In this document: positions 1 through 9,900 of the stretch, piece by piece
Numbering within the stretch: the stretch's first letter is position 1
How the letters are laid out: the number at the start of each line of letters is the position of its first letter
Program-made: the position numbers and the translations under genes
The notes under the pieces: generated by a model
Database searches by the model: none
What the model was told of the DNA's origin: nothing
Seen by the model: the letters and a program-made list of their open reading frames with translations, nothing else
From: Bacteroidales bacterium UBA4331
GTDB lineage: Bacteria > Bacteroidota > Bacteroidia > Bacteroidales > Paludibacteraceae
DNA length: 22,820 bases
Assembly (NCBI GenBank): GCA_002394395.1
Contig: DGTR01000009.1
Coordinates: 50,476-73,295, forward strand
Reading direction: 5' to 3'

Positions 1-1886
1 CAGTAACAGGTGTTGCGACCTACAAAGCGCAGTTTAGCAGCACGCCGCGCACATACACTGTAACGCTGAATACCAATGAAGGAACTATCAATGCGAGTGA
101 CGTGACCGGCTACACCTATGGTACGGGCGCTACCTTGCCGACCGATGTAACGCGAGAGGGTTATACCTTTGGCGGTTGGTTTGATAATAGTGGATTGACC
201 GGTGACGCCATTATTTCTATCTCCAATACAACAACCGGCGATAAGACTTATTGGGCGAAGTGGACAATGAGTGAATATCATATAACTTGGCTGAATTGGG
301 ATGGATCTCAGTTAAAAGAACCGTCCATAATAACAACTATTCAGCATGGTGGAACGCCGGGATATTCTCTTGTGGGCAATCCTGCACCTACTCGCGAAGC
401 TTCCGATGGGAAGACCTATGAGTGGGATGGATGGACGACCGGAGTAAATGGGGCAGGCTCGTTCTATAGTATAGATAATTTACCGGATGCTACCGGTGAT
501 GCAACTTACTATGCGCATTTCCGAATTACGGCTATTGAAGTGGCATCCGATGTTAATATTTCTATTGAAGAAGATGCCGAAGTCACGACCACTACCGTAA
601 AAGTGTCCGGAAAATTAGACATCGCAGAGAATGCAGAGCTGACAACAGATGACCTCATTTTGGAGGCTACGCCTTCTACTTCCGGTGAGATAAAGGGAGC
701 AGGACATGTGAGAGCAAAGGGTCATGTGTATTTTGATCTCACGCCGGATGGTGTTAGCGGTTCCAATAATCGTAAGTGGTACGCTTTTGCAGTGCCTTGG
801 GAGGTAGATGCCGCTACGGGCATTTACAACAAGGCAGACATGAGTGCGCATCTTGGATTGGGTACCCGATTCGATATCCTCTATTACGATGGTGCGCTTC
901 GTCAGGCACAAGGAAACTCTTCCAAATGCTGGAAGTTCTTGGAGTATGATCCGGATAAGACTCTGAAACCAGGTAAACTCTATATGATTCACGTAGCGGG
1001 AGCTCCTATTGAGACGATTCGTTTCGAGAAGAAATCGGGTTCTGCTATCCATAATACTACCGTTGAGGTAACTGTCAATGATGGCCCGAACGATGATGTA
1101 GATGCTAACTGGAATGGTATAGCCAACCCGGCTACTTACAAATCGGCTATCACTATCAGTGGTGGCTCCAACAAGGCAGTAAGCTATGGCGGAGGTTTAA
1201 TAGGCGGTGATGCGTGGATCGTAACAGATATGGAATCGGATTTGGTGGTAGGTCAGCCTATCATGGTACAGGTGACGAACGGAAGCTCTGCTGCATTGGC
1301 AGGTGCTGTTTCATCTCCGGTACGCCGTGCGCAACAAACACAATCTCAGAGCCAGGAATATGCGGTAGAGATCAGTAATAATGGTAATTTATGCGACCGT
1401 TTGTTTGTGGACATAGATGAAGAGAAAGAACCGCATTATGTCATCGGTAGTGACTTGACCAAGGTGGGACAATCTACTGCTCGTGCACAAATGTGGATCA
1501 ACCGCTATGATACCAAATTGTCCGTTAATACGGTAGCGCCGCAGAATAATAAGGCAGAATATCCGTTATCTATCTATGCTCCCAATGCAGGCGAATATAT
1601 GATTGAGGCTACGAAAATCCCGGAAGAAGGTAGTTATTTGTATCTTACATACGATGGTGCGCCTATCTGGAATCTCAATTATAACGGATATATGGCTTCT
1701 CTTGAAGCGGGAACGACTGATCACTATGGCCTGCGCCTTGTATTGGCATCGCCGCAAGTAGCAACCAGCATAGAGGAGGCGGTCGTGGATGCACAAGGTG
1801 AAATCCGCAAGTTACTGATTAATGATCAAGTATTTATTATCCGAGGTGAAAAGGTTTACACTATTGACGGTCAGTTAGTTAAATAA
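1..1886 (+). CDS. InlB B-repeat (Listeria-Bacteroides repeat) surface protein, 5' end outside window
   Basis: The reading frame is open from base 3 with no stop, so this is the C-terminal part of a longer protein. The GTG at 102 is an internal codon and not a credible start. The first visible residues are the end of one InlB B repeat. A complete one follows, with the hallmark GYTFGGWFDNSGLTG and ending KTYWAKW, and then a divergent copy (YEWDGW, ending YYAHF). Next comes a region with a run of beta-helix-like short strands and a WYAFAVPWEVD segment, which I recall from Bacteroidales surface proteins. The C-terminus reads FIIRGEKVYTIDGQLVK and resembles the tails of the 4007-5491 and 5522-6922 products. 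The repeat family is typical of cell-surface proteins; the exact function is unknown. Export by T9SS is inferred. The signal peptide, if any, lies outside the window. Confidence 0.85.
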   Translation, partial: VTGVATYKAQFSSTPRTYTVTLNTNEGTINASDVTGYTYGTGATLPTDVTREGYTFGGWFDNSGLTGDAIISISNTTTGDKTYWAKWTMSEYHITWLNWDGSQLKEPSIITTIQHGGTPGYSLVGNPAPTREASDGKTYEWDGWTTGVNGAGSFYSIDNLPDATGDATYYAHFRITAIEVASDVNISIEEDAEVTTTTVKVSGKLDIAENAELTTDDLILEATPSTSGEIKGAGHVRAKGHVYFDLTPDGVSGSNNRKWYAFAVPWEVDAATGIYNKADMSAHLGLGTRFDILYYDGALRQAQGNSSKCWKFLEYDPDKTLKPGKLYMIHVAGAPIETIRFEKKSGSAIHNTTVEVTVNDGPNDDVDANWNGIANPATYKSAITISGGSNKAVSYGGGLIGGDAWIVTDMESDLVVGQPIMVQVTNGSSAALAGAVSSPVRRAQQTQSQSQEYAVEISNNGNLCDRLFVDIDEEKEPHYVIGSDLTKVGQSTARAQMWINRYDTKLSVNTVAPQNNKAEYPLSIYAPNAGEYMIEATKIPEEGSYLYLTYDGAPIWNLNYNGYMASLEAGTTDHYGLRLVLASPQVATSIEEAVVDAQGEIRKLLINDQVFIIRGEKVYTIDGQLVK

Positions 1887-1926
1887 TGAGTTCGTAGTGT
1901 CGTAATAACGAAAGAAAATTCGAATT

Positions 1927-2061
1927 ATGAGTAAAAAACAATATATTACACCTCTGTTTGAGGTGCAGTTACTAAACACCAGTTACTTAATGGCAACTGT
2001 TTCTGAGTCTGAAGTGCCGTCCATAGATTTCGCTCCAACACGTCGTACAAAACCATTCTAA
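1927..2061 (+). CDS. Small ORF, 44 aa, of the short 'KKxYIxPxxEV' type
   Basis: An ATG at 1927 opens a 44-codon frame ending TAA at 2059-2061. It begins MSKKQYITPLFEVQLL and ends TRRTKPF. It lies 40 bases after the InlB-repeat gene and only 6 bases before the next start codon, so it fits between two same-strand genes as part of a transcription unit. The N-terminal pattern (Lys-rich start, Y-I-x-P-x-x-E-V, then a segment like NTSYLMA) resembles very short hypothetical proteins I recall from Bacteroidales genomes; that likeness is from memory and was not searched. There is no signal peptide or recognised domain. The function is unknown. It could also be non-coding, but its position and composition favour a real gene. 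Confidence 0.5.
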   Translation: MSKKQYITPLFEVQLLNTSYLMATVSESEVPSIDFAPTRRTKPF

Positions 2062-2067
2062 GTTATC

Positions 2068-3921
2068 ATGTATATGAAACGAAATTTCACAATCTTATGC
2101 GTGTGCGCGTTCCTTATTGGGATGTGCATGCACGCGTATGCGCAAGCTCCCGGAGCGACATGCGCAACGGCAATCGAGTTGGGAAGCGACAACTATAGTG
2201 CGCAAGTTCAGAACGGGCAGACCGTCTGGTATTCCGCATGGACGTTTGACCTGCCGCTGACGGTCACCTTCGCTCCGGCACACAGTGCGTCTGATCCGGC
2301 TCCTCTGGTAGAAATGGATTTTGGATGTACGACAGGTGTGTATGAGGATTCCATCCTCTGTAGTCTGTTCTGCGCCTCTACCGGCTCCAGTGGCATATCG
2401 TTTGACCTGCCGCATAAGCCACAATTGAAGTCAAAAACCTTAGATAATGGCACGTTCGTGTATTATCTCGCACTCGGTAAAAGTTATCGCGACCTCCTCC
2501 TGCAGGTAGGTATCGATTATCCCGTTGAGGTTTTTGTAAAGGTAACGTATAGGAGTGCCGGTACGATCTCTCTCGCACCGGATGATCTATTCTCCAACTG
2601 CGTCGATGGTGCCAAGTTTATGCATTATGGAGATACTGTTCAGGTCGCAGCATCCGATGTTAATCGCCATGTGATTGTACCTTACGTACAATGGCAGGAA
2701 GATACCATCCGATATGTCTGGACCGGTACTGCTCCGTGTCGGGGAGTGGTAGGCAATTCCTGTGATTTTGATCCCTCTGCAACTTATACCGAACTCTCAG
2801 AAAACGAGAATGTGTTGCAAATTTTTGATTTGCAGCCGGGAGAATCGTTCACAGTTACTGCGGATAATTTATACGATTATGTTCATAATGCCGCATATCC
2901 AAACGAGGCCGGTATGTATTTCGCGAAATTCTATAGTGCGGCACCTGGAAGAGTTGAGGTAGTCAAAGCGCCCAGGGCACTTCCCGGAAAAAATGCTACT
3001 TTGCTTAGGTACGACCAGACCTATCCGCTTAACGCGAATGACACAGCGCTCTTTGCTATCCCTCGGTCGTGGAATAAGGATACAATGCATACGAAGTTTA
3101 CCACTCCAACATCGCATGTGTTCAAGATGCAGATTGCTACCACTCCGGATTTTCAAGGAGATCATTTTTTAGGGGAATATGCCTTTGAGAAAATAGAGGA
3201 TGGACATTGGAGAGGATTTTTGGGAACAGAATTATCCAAGTTATGGAAGAAAACGAGCGATCAATATCTCTATATTCGCTTTATTTGCTCAGAGACAACG
3301 ACTATAACTCCGTCAAGATGGGTGATGTCTGATTGCATTAAAAAATCTACAACGATCTATCTGAATAAAGTGGATACCACATTTGAGGTAAATCGAAAGA
3401 CCGATGATCGGTATCGCGTCAACTATGCGCAGATAGCAGGTGGGGATCTTACTGTTTCGATTAATGTCACTTCGTGGTGCAATATCTTTGTCGCTACTGA
3501 CTGTGAGATCGGCACTTCTCCTACAGCCTCCAATTTATTAGCTACCGGTTCGGTAAATAAAACTTCCAAAAAGACTTTTAATGCTGCAGATATAGCAACT
3601 TGGGCATCCCGTATAGATGAGGAAGGGTACGTTTATTTCCGGTTTAATAATACCAATGACAAATTTAAAGTCACGCTTCGTTCTACCGCTCCGGAGGAGA
3701 AAGACCCTGTTTATCCTGCGATGACGGTCTCTGTATCGTGCGACGAATCGGGAAATGCGTACTTCCGTGTGAGCGAGGATCAGCATGTCGTAATCTTAGA
3801 AGGAACAACCGAAAAACAGTCCTTCGATGCGGTTGTCGGGCAGACCTATACTATCTCTGATTTACCTGCAGGAACATACACATTACGTGGAAAAAATGAC
3901 GAAATAGAGTTAAATTTATAA
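2068..3921 (+). CDS. Secreted protein, 617 aa, with CTD-like C-terminus
   Basis: An N-terminal signal peptide is clear: basic MYMKRN, a hydrophobic stretch, then a likely signal peptidase I site after AYA, before QAPG. Translation may begin at the second Met (2074). The mature N-terminus (CATAIELG, then TVWYSAWTF) resembles the 'Cys-x-x-Ala-Ile ... WY' module repeated in the 1865-aa protein at 6964-12561, so it probably carries at least one copy. The C-terminal 40 residues contain YTISDLPAGTYTLRG, which looks like the second half of a T9SS sorting domain (LPAGTY before a final strand). A complete CTD is not obvious. Likely extracellular or surface-attached; ligand and role unknown. It follows the 44-codon ORF by 6 bases. 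Confidence 0.8.
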   Translation: MYMKRNFTILCVCAFLIGMCMHAYAQAPGATCATAIELGSDNYSAQVQNGQTVWYSAWTFDLPLTVTFAPAHSASDPAPLVEMDFGCTTGVYEDSILCSLFCASTGSSGISFDLPHKPQLKSKTLDNGTFVYYLALGKSYRDLLLQVGIDYPVEVFVKVTYRSAGTISLAPDDLFSNCVDGAKFMHYGDTVQVAASDVNRHVIVPYVQWQEDTIRYVWTGTAPCRGVVGNSCDFDPSATYTELSENENVLQIFDLQPGESFTVTADNLYDYVHNAAYPNEAGMYFAKFYSAAPGRVEVVKAPRALPGKNATLLRYDQTYPLNANDTALFAIPRSWNKDTMHTKFTTPTSHVFKMQIATTPDFQGDHFLGEYAFEKIEDGHWRGFLGTELSKLWKKTSDQYLYIRFICSETTTITPSRWVMSDCIKKSTTIYLNKVDTTFEVNRKTDDRYRVNYAQIAGGDLTVSINVTSWCNIFVATDCEIGTSPTASNLLATGSVNKTSKKTFNAADIATWASRIDEEGYVYFRFNNTNDKFKVTLRSTAPEEKDPVYPAMTVSVSCDESGNAYFRVSEDQHVVILEGTTEKQSFDAVVGQTYTISDLPAGTYTLRGKNDEIELNL

Positions 3922-3957
3922 GAATTTTGTGTAAAAATTGGCGAAAAGGGAAATTTA

Positions 3958-3989
3958 TTTGGTGAATTCAAAAAATTTTTGTACCTTTG
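3958..3989 (+). promoter_or_regulatory. Bacteroidota-type promoter for the surface-protein gene block
   Basis: A -33 element TTTG (3958-3961) is separated by 20 bases from a -7 element TACCTTTG (3982-3989), matching the Bacteroidota consensus TTTG-N19-21-TAnnTTTG. The start of transcription should fall near 3995, about 10 bases before the ATG at 4007 or 22 before the ATG at 4019. It is the only clear promoter between the 2068-3921 gene and tsaB, so it may drive the whole block. Confidence 0.75.
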
Positions 3990-4006
3990 CACCCTGAATA
4001 TTTTGC

Positions 4007-5491
4007 ATGCATACATATATGCGTTATATACGAACGATAATATTATTGCTTTTGGTGTCGGTTTCTGCAATGGGACAGACGCTTAAACAGGCGGGTACTA
4101 CCTATGATCAGGCTACCCGTGTGACGGATACAACCACTCTATCGGTTCAGTCAGGAGAGAACTTTGTTCGTATCGCGACTATCTATCTCCCCGCTACGAT
4201 TACTTACATGCCGGATACTGCTTTTGGCCCTATCCCTGTAGCTATCATGGATGGTGATACGCTTCCGGCTGCTCACTTTTTTGACGCGTGCGCCCTGAAT
4301 TGGGCATGGGAAATCGCCCGCGGTGAGGAGACGAAGATTATTGAAATTAGTGCTCATGAGAATGCTACTATTTTAGTGGAGCCGTTCTTCTGTCCGGCGA
4401 ATACGAGTACGGTAGTCGATGATGCTCAGGAGAGTTACGAATGGTACGGAACGGTTTATACCGAGAGTGGCGTTTATACCCATGAGAATACGACGGAGTA
4501 TTGCGCCTGGACGGATACGCTTCACCTGACGGTCCAGCACTTATGTCCGGCGAATACGAGTACCGTAGTCGATGATGCTCAGGAGAGTTACGAGTGGTAC
4601 GGAACAACCTATACCCGGAGCGGCGTTTATACGCATGAGAATGCGACGGAGTATTGTTCCTGGACCGATACGCTACATCTGACGGTTCATCACTCCTGTC
4701 CGGCGAATACGAGTACCGTAGTCGATGATGCTCAGGAGAGTTACGAGTGGTACGGAACAACCTATACCCGGAGTGGCATTTATACGCATGAGAATGCGAC
4801 GGAGTTTTGCTCTTGGACCGACACGCTACATCTGACGGTTCATCACTCCTGTCCGGCGAATACGAGTACCGTAGTCGATGATGCTCAGGAGAGTTACGAG
4901 TGGTACGGAACAACCTATACCCGGAGTGGCGTTTATACGCATGAGAATGCGACGGAGTTTTGCTCTTGGACCGACACACTCCACCTGACCATTATTCGTA
5001 ACCTCAAGGATACGACCCTCTATTTCTGCCCCGGAATGCATGAAGAGGGAGTCGTCGAGGATGACGAATGGCGAATCGATTATCGTGCTTATCAATTAGA
5101 GATGCCTTCGCCCGATTGGTACATGGAGGGCGTGATTATGGAAACCCAGGCAGATAAGGCTTTGGTGGACTTCCGCCGCGCGGAGCAGAATCTCAAGGAG
5201 CATTACCAATTGCCGTTCGTGCCCATAACGAGTATCGTATGGACTTTCCGTTCGGCGGATGATTCCGAGAGCCATACGATGGAGATCAAGAACGAGCCTC
5301 AATGGGTAGAGGCCGGTACGGTATCGTTGATCGTACGATTCCTGTGCGGAGCACCGTATTACAGCAGTTTTACGACGGACGTGGAGCAGGTGGATTGGCT
5401 GACACAGCCGGCAAAAATAATGGAGAACGGGACCGTCGTTATCATCCGCGGCGGCAAACGGTATAACGTCCTTGGCGCGAAAATACAATAA
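4007..5491 (+). CDS. Secreted repeat protein, 494 aa, four near-identical 51-aa repeats
   Basis: A signal peptide is visible (IRTIILLLLVSVSAMGQ). The Met at 4019 gives a more standard signal peptide and a longer leader, so it may be the true start. Residues of about 25-128 form an N-terminal domain without a recognised family. Residues of about 129-332 are four tandem 51-residue repeats, each with a Cys at its start, an ESYEWYGTTYTRSGVYTHEN core and an end CSWTDTLHLTV. The same pattern (Trp-x-Gly, Tyr, then a Cys before TLHLT) occurs in the 1865-aa protein at 6964-12561, where it reads GCDSIVTLTLT. The C-terminus VIIRGGKRYNVLGAKIQ matches the tails of the InlB-repeat and 466-aa proteins. Probably an exported surface protein. 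The function is unknown; an adhesive or structural role is inference. Confidence 0.8.
   Translation: MHTYMRYIRTIILLLLVSVSAMGQTLKQAGTTYDQATRVTDTTTLSVQSGENFVRIATIYLPATITYMPDTAFGPIPVAIMDGDTLPAAHFFDACALNWAWEIARGEETKIIEISAHENATILVEPFFCPANTSTVVDDAQESYEWYGTVYTESGVYTHENTTEYCAWTDTLHLTVQHLCPANTSTVVDDAQESYEWYGTTYTRSGVYTHENATEYCSWTDTLHLTVHHSCPANTSTVVDDAQESYEWYGTTYTRSGIYTHENATEFCSWTDTLHLTVHHSCPANTSTVVDDAQESYEWYGTTYTRSGVYTHENATEFCSWTDTLHLTIIRNLKDTTLYFCPGMHEEGVVEDDEWRIDYRAYQLEMPSPDWYMEGVIMETQADKALVDFRRAEQNLKEHYQLPFVPITSIVWTFRSADDSESHTMEIKNEPQWVEAGTVSLIVRFLCGAPYYSSFTTDVEQVDWLTQPAKIMENGTVVIIRGGKRYNVLGAKIQ
4391..5002 (+). repeat. Tandem repeat, 4 units of 153 bp
   Basis: Unit starts are at 4391, 4544, 4697 and 4850, exactly 153 bases apart and in frame (51 codons). 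Units 2, 3 and 4 are identical over about their first 75 bases and differ by only a few bases later. Unit 1 is more diverged, and unit 4 diverges in its last 20 bases. This suggests recent expansion or gene conversion within the gene. Confidence 0.95.
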
Positions 5492-5521
5492 CTCATTTAT
5501 TAATAGCAAAAACAATCTCTT

Positions 5522-6922
5522 ATGAAAATTAGACAGCTGATATTAGGCCTGATGGTCATCCTGCCGATGGGCGCAATGGCGAAATTAGTTCAGCCGTGCG
5601 ACTCGTTCTCGATGGTATGGAAAGACACGCTGCCGGCTCACTATTGTGAGTGTACCTATAGTTCGCAGCCTTTTGCCCTCCCTATCGATACCGTCCTGTC
5701 CGGCGACGTATGGTTTACCGCAACTGTCGACGATATCAAACAGGGCATCTCGGCGTATTGGTTCTCCAATACTTCGGTTACAATCGATGTTTATGCTTTC
5801 TGTGTCAGTACGGTACCGACCTTCTCACTGACCGTAGGACCTAACCGCATGAGCGAGATGGATATGGAGAAGATCAACAAGAAGCTCGATGAGATCGGCG
5901 GTAGTGCCCAATTCCTTAAGGCCCTCACTCCGCGTATTCATGTCTATCCTCTGAATGGCGGGTCGGGACAGGTGTTCTGCTATCCGTATGACCAGGGTCC
6001 TCATTCTACATGCGATAGAGCATTGGAGATGCGCGCATGGATGACGTATGTATGCAGCGAGCCGGAGAACGTCTATCGGTTCCCGTCGTCTAATATGCCT
6101 TCTTCGGGTCATGCGTTCTTGCGGTGGATCCATAAACCCAAGAATGTTACCCAAAAACCCCAACCGGCGGAGATATGGCTGACGATGGACAGTTGTAACG
6201 GTGAAGAGGTGGGTAGAATGACGATGAGTGACACGATTCATGTCTATCAGTTCGATTCTGCTATGTTGGTGAATGCCCGTAAGGCTAAAAGAGAGATATG
6301 GGTGCACGTTACCCATGCTGAGGGCGTGAACGGCCGTCTCTTCTATTATACCAACCAGAAATATGCCGATCCGCTTCCTTCTATCGATCAGACGATATGC
6401 GAGGGAAAGAAAATAACAGTGGATGGCCGCGATTATACCGCTGATACGGCATTCATAGATACGATTTGTATGAATCGCGATACCTTGCAAGTGAGGAGTG
6501 TGTCCCTATCCTTTACTCCGCCGACACTGATCTATGATACGGTACAAGCAACGGCTACTGAACTGAGTCGCGGATATCTGCATCCCGCTTCGGGTGTACT
6601 GCTCCGCGAGTTCGGCGATACGATTTTTGATATAGTGAGAGCCAATTCCTGCACCAAACGGTACCAGGTGACTGTAATAGAGAAACCGGTAGATCCTGTA
6701 GATCCTGTAGATCCTGTTGATCCTGTAGATCCTATTGATCCTGTTGATCCTGTTGATCCCGTAGATCCAGTAGATCCTGTAGACCCTGTAGATCCGGTTG
6801 ATCCGAAGGGCTCGGATATAATCCAGGATGGCAGGAAAGCCCGCAAACAGATCGTTGACGGCCAGATGGTCATCTATATTGATGAGAAGAAATATAATGT
6901 CTTAGGACAGCAAATACAATAA
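5522..6922 (+). CDS. Secreted protein, 466 aa, with a Val-Asp-Pro repeat linker
   Basis: A signal peptide (MKIRQLILGLMVILPMGAMA, likely cleaved after AMA) leads into a mature region containing several Cys residues and no family I recognise. Segments such as AEIWLTMDS and REIWVHVTHAEG suggest repeated beta-sandwich strands. Near 280-390 are strands resembling the Cys/Tyr repeats of its neighbours. A stiff, acidic linker of 13 V/I-D-P triplets follows, then a C-terminal tail VIYIDEKKYNVLGQQIQ like that of the upstream protein. It begins 30 bases after the 494-aa gene and ends 41 bases before the 1865-aa gene, so an operon is likely. Linker plus tail suggests a domain held away from a surface anchor. 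The function is unknown. Confidence 0.78.
   Translation: MKIRQLILGLMVILPMGAMAKLVQPCDSFSMVWKDTLPAHYCECTYSSQPFALPIDTVLSGDVWFTATVDDIKQGISAYWFSNTSVTIDVYAFCVSTVPTFSLTVGPNRMSEMDMEKINKKLDEIGGSAQFLKALTPRIHVYPLNGGSGQVFCYPYDQGPHSTCDRALEMRAWMTYVCSEPENVYRFPSSNMPSSGHAFLRWIHKPKNVTQKPQPAEIWLTMDSCNGEEVGRMTMSDTIHVYQFDSAMLVNARKAKREIWVHVTHAEGVNGRLFYYTNQKYADPLPSIDQTICEGKKITVDGRDYTADTAFIDTICMNRDTLQVRSVSLSFTPPTLIYDTVQATATELSRGYLHPASGVLLREFGDTIFDIVRANSCTKRYQVTVIEKPVDPVDPVDPVDPVDPIDPVDPVDPVDPVDPVDPVDPVDPKGSDIIQDGRKARKQIVDGQMVIYIDEKKYNVLGQQIQ
6689..6805 (+). repeat. Tandem 9-bp repeat, 13 units, encoding (V/I)DP
   Basis: Thirteen consecutive in-frame 9-base units of the type GTAGATCCT encode Val-Asp-Pro, with one Ile-Asp-Pro at unit 6. 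Units vary mainly at third codon positions. Length changes by slippage would keep the frame, so linker length may vary between strains. Confidence 0.95.
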
Positions 6923-6963
6923 AAAATTAACAATAATTACTAACTTAAAAAACAACCAATTAC

Positions 6964-9900
6964 ATGAAGAAGTTTTTCTTACTTACGTTGGCATCCTTGA
7001 TGACCGTCTTCGCGATGGCCAAGGGTGATGGCAGCGGTAGTACAAAAGCCAATGCAATTGAATTTGATTGGAACAAGGGAAATGTACACATGAGAGGTAC
7101 CAAGTGGTACCATGTTGACCTCTCTCCCCTCTATGAGGAAGAGAACCCGTCGCTGACCCTCTTTGTGACCAACCCGGACCGTAGCAATTCAGTTAACGCA
7201 GACTTGGTAGCTACCGTTGCTGGTGAGACTGAGACGAAGCACTATGTAGTTTCTCCTCATGAGCACCAGACTTACACAGCAAACGCAACCGTATTGGTAC
7301 GTATGCATCAAACGGAGATTTACCTCACGTTGAATACGGACGGTACGGTTAATTTGAGCGCAAAGGTATTTGAGGCTGCTGATCTCGATGAGACCTGTAA
7401 GGACGCTCGCGTCCTGAAATGGGACACTGAGACCGAGCAGAAAGCAGGTTTTACTGCTTGGTGGAAAGTGGACATCAGTCAAATCAAAGACACGGCTACT
7501 ATCCACAAAGACGCCAAGGTGACTATTACCAACACCGGTACGGGTTCTGTGAACCTGAAGACCGGTCAGTCGCTCGACTGCCCGTCATCTGGTTTGACCA
7601 AACGTAACTACACGCTTGCTGCAGGCGAGTCGGTTATCGACACTATCCCGCAAAGCATGATTGCAAGTGTCTATCCGGATGAGCTCTATTTTTGGATTGA
7701 GAATCAGGAGCAACCAGTGAAGATGAAGGTGGAGTTGGTAGATCAGCCGATAGTGCCGGTCATCCCTTCACCGAGCGCTATGAGCGCGGTGGCATTGAAT
7801 GTAAACCCGTCCGACACAACCATCCAGAGTGCAACTATTCCTGCCGGTCAGACCCTGTATGCATTCAGCGTGGCAGACATGGACGCACTGACTAAATACG
7901 AGCCGGAGTTCACCTATCGTAACGAAGGTGCCGTTGCCGCTCACATGACCATCAAAATGGCCTTCAAGCGTCCTGCCTACAGTACGACAAACACCAGCTA
8001 TGAGATAGCTGCAGGCGGGGAAGAGATCGTGGTTTACAAGAAGAACATGCTCGATGGTATGATTGATAACGTAGATTCGATCTATCTGCTTATCTCTACT
8101 GACCAGCCGATCAACTTCTACGGCCGTTTCAAACACGTGCGTGAGGGTAAGGCTTGTAAGACCAATATCGACTTCAACTGGGAGTCCGGTCATCGCCAAG
8201 AGGCTGGTACTACACAATGGTACGCAGTAGATGTAACTGCGGCTCGTGATAACCTCCAGGATATCATCGTTCACGTACAAAACCTTGGTACTGAGGCTGC
8301 TAAACTCAAAGCAATGGTTGCTTTCTCTTGTCCGTATATTGATCTTCAAGAGATCACCCGTACGATAGCTGCCGGTTCGACAGCTCCGGAGCGCGCTATC
8401 AACTTCTCGATGTACGCAGCTATGACCGATACCGTTTGGATTGGTCTGGAGACCAGCCAGGATATCAAGTTCTGGGCTACGACACGACCGACGAAGATAA
8501 ACGAGCCGGATGACGCATGTCTGTCCGCAAAGTTATTCGACTGGGTCGATGGTGTACAGCAAGGCGCTAACGATACCGTTTGGTATAAGATCGCGATGGA
8601 TGAGGCTCGTGAGCAATCGGCTAAGTTCCCGACTGTATTCGTGCAGAACCTCAGCTCTTTCTATGACCTGAAACTGCAGGCAGAGTTGTCGCTCGAGTGC
8701 CCGGATTCGATTGAGAACGAGAAACGCTCTCTGACGATCGAGGCAAACGGTTCTTACAGCCGTCAGATCTCGCGTAACATGTTTGAGAATATAGTTCAAG
8801 ATACCGTTTACGTACGCGTGATTTCTTCGCAGCCTGTTAAACTCCAGATCCGTCTGACCGAGGAGGCTGAGGGTGCAAGTTGTGCTTCTGCTATTCCGTT
8901 CAACTGGGTTTCCGGCAATACGCAGGCTGCCAACGCAAACCTCTGGTATGCCGTAGATCTGCGCGAGGTGATGAAGGATGGTAACGATATTCGTCTGCAT
9001 ATCAAGAACCGCGAGAATAAAGCCGGTAAGGGCGTAGCTCAACTGGTGTTCTCCTGCCCGGTAGAAGAGGCTCCGTCTGTTCAGGACTTCTCGCTTGCAG
9101 CCAATGCCGAGCGTAAAATTACGCTTCAGAACAGCACCTTTGACGTACTGGAGGACAGCATCGTATTTGTCAACCTTCAGGGCACCACTTCTGTTCGTTT
9201 CTGGGCGGAAAAACTGCCGAAAGAGCCGTTCGATACCATCACAGGAGAGGGCTTGACGCTGATTCCGCTGAAATGGGATAGCCTCTATGAGCAGGATGTA
9301 GATACCGCATGGTATATCATTACGAAAGAGGAGATTGATAAAGTTCGTAATGCAGATCAGAAGCTTAAACCGGTAGCTCACCTGATAAACCTTGGCTCTA
9401 CCAAGAATACCATCAAGGCTGAGGCTGCTTACGCTTTCCCGATTGTGAAGAAGATGATGACCAAGAGTCAGGAACTGAAAGCCGGTCAGCATTATTCCGA
9501 CACGGTTCCTGCAAGTACGTTTGAGCAGATCATAGGAACAAAAACCAACCCCAAGAAAGATACCATTATTATTCGCGTTACCCGTCCTGTCGGCACTGCA
9601 AACTTCCAGTTTAAAGCAGAGTTGGTAAAGGCCTTCGGCGGTAACAGCCGATATGACGCACTGCCTGTCCGTATGGGTGAGGCGTATGGTCAATCGGCTA
9701 ATACTGAGATGTGGTATCATGTTAATACTGCTGATTTGAAGAAAGACAAGACTCTCTTCAATAAGTCGCTGAATGTCATCGCTAAGAATGCCGGCGCCGG
9801 TGAGACGACCGTCAAAGTGGCTGTTTACGAAGGTCTGCTGTCGGAGAATGACCTCTTCGAGGAATACGCTATCGATGAGAAATACAGAGAGCGCAAACTC

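Noticed and set aside
102..104. GTG start of the first gene
   Set aside because: The frame is open to the window edge and the upstream residues belong to a preceding InlB B repeat.
4368..4979. 203-codon minus-strand frame with internal repeats
   Set aside because: The repeats are the reverse reading of the 153-bp array; no independent support.
4391..5002. CRISPR-like regular repeats
   Set aside because: Units are 153 bases, contiguous without spacers, and in frame within a protein.
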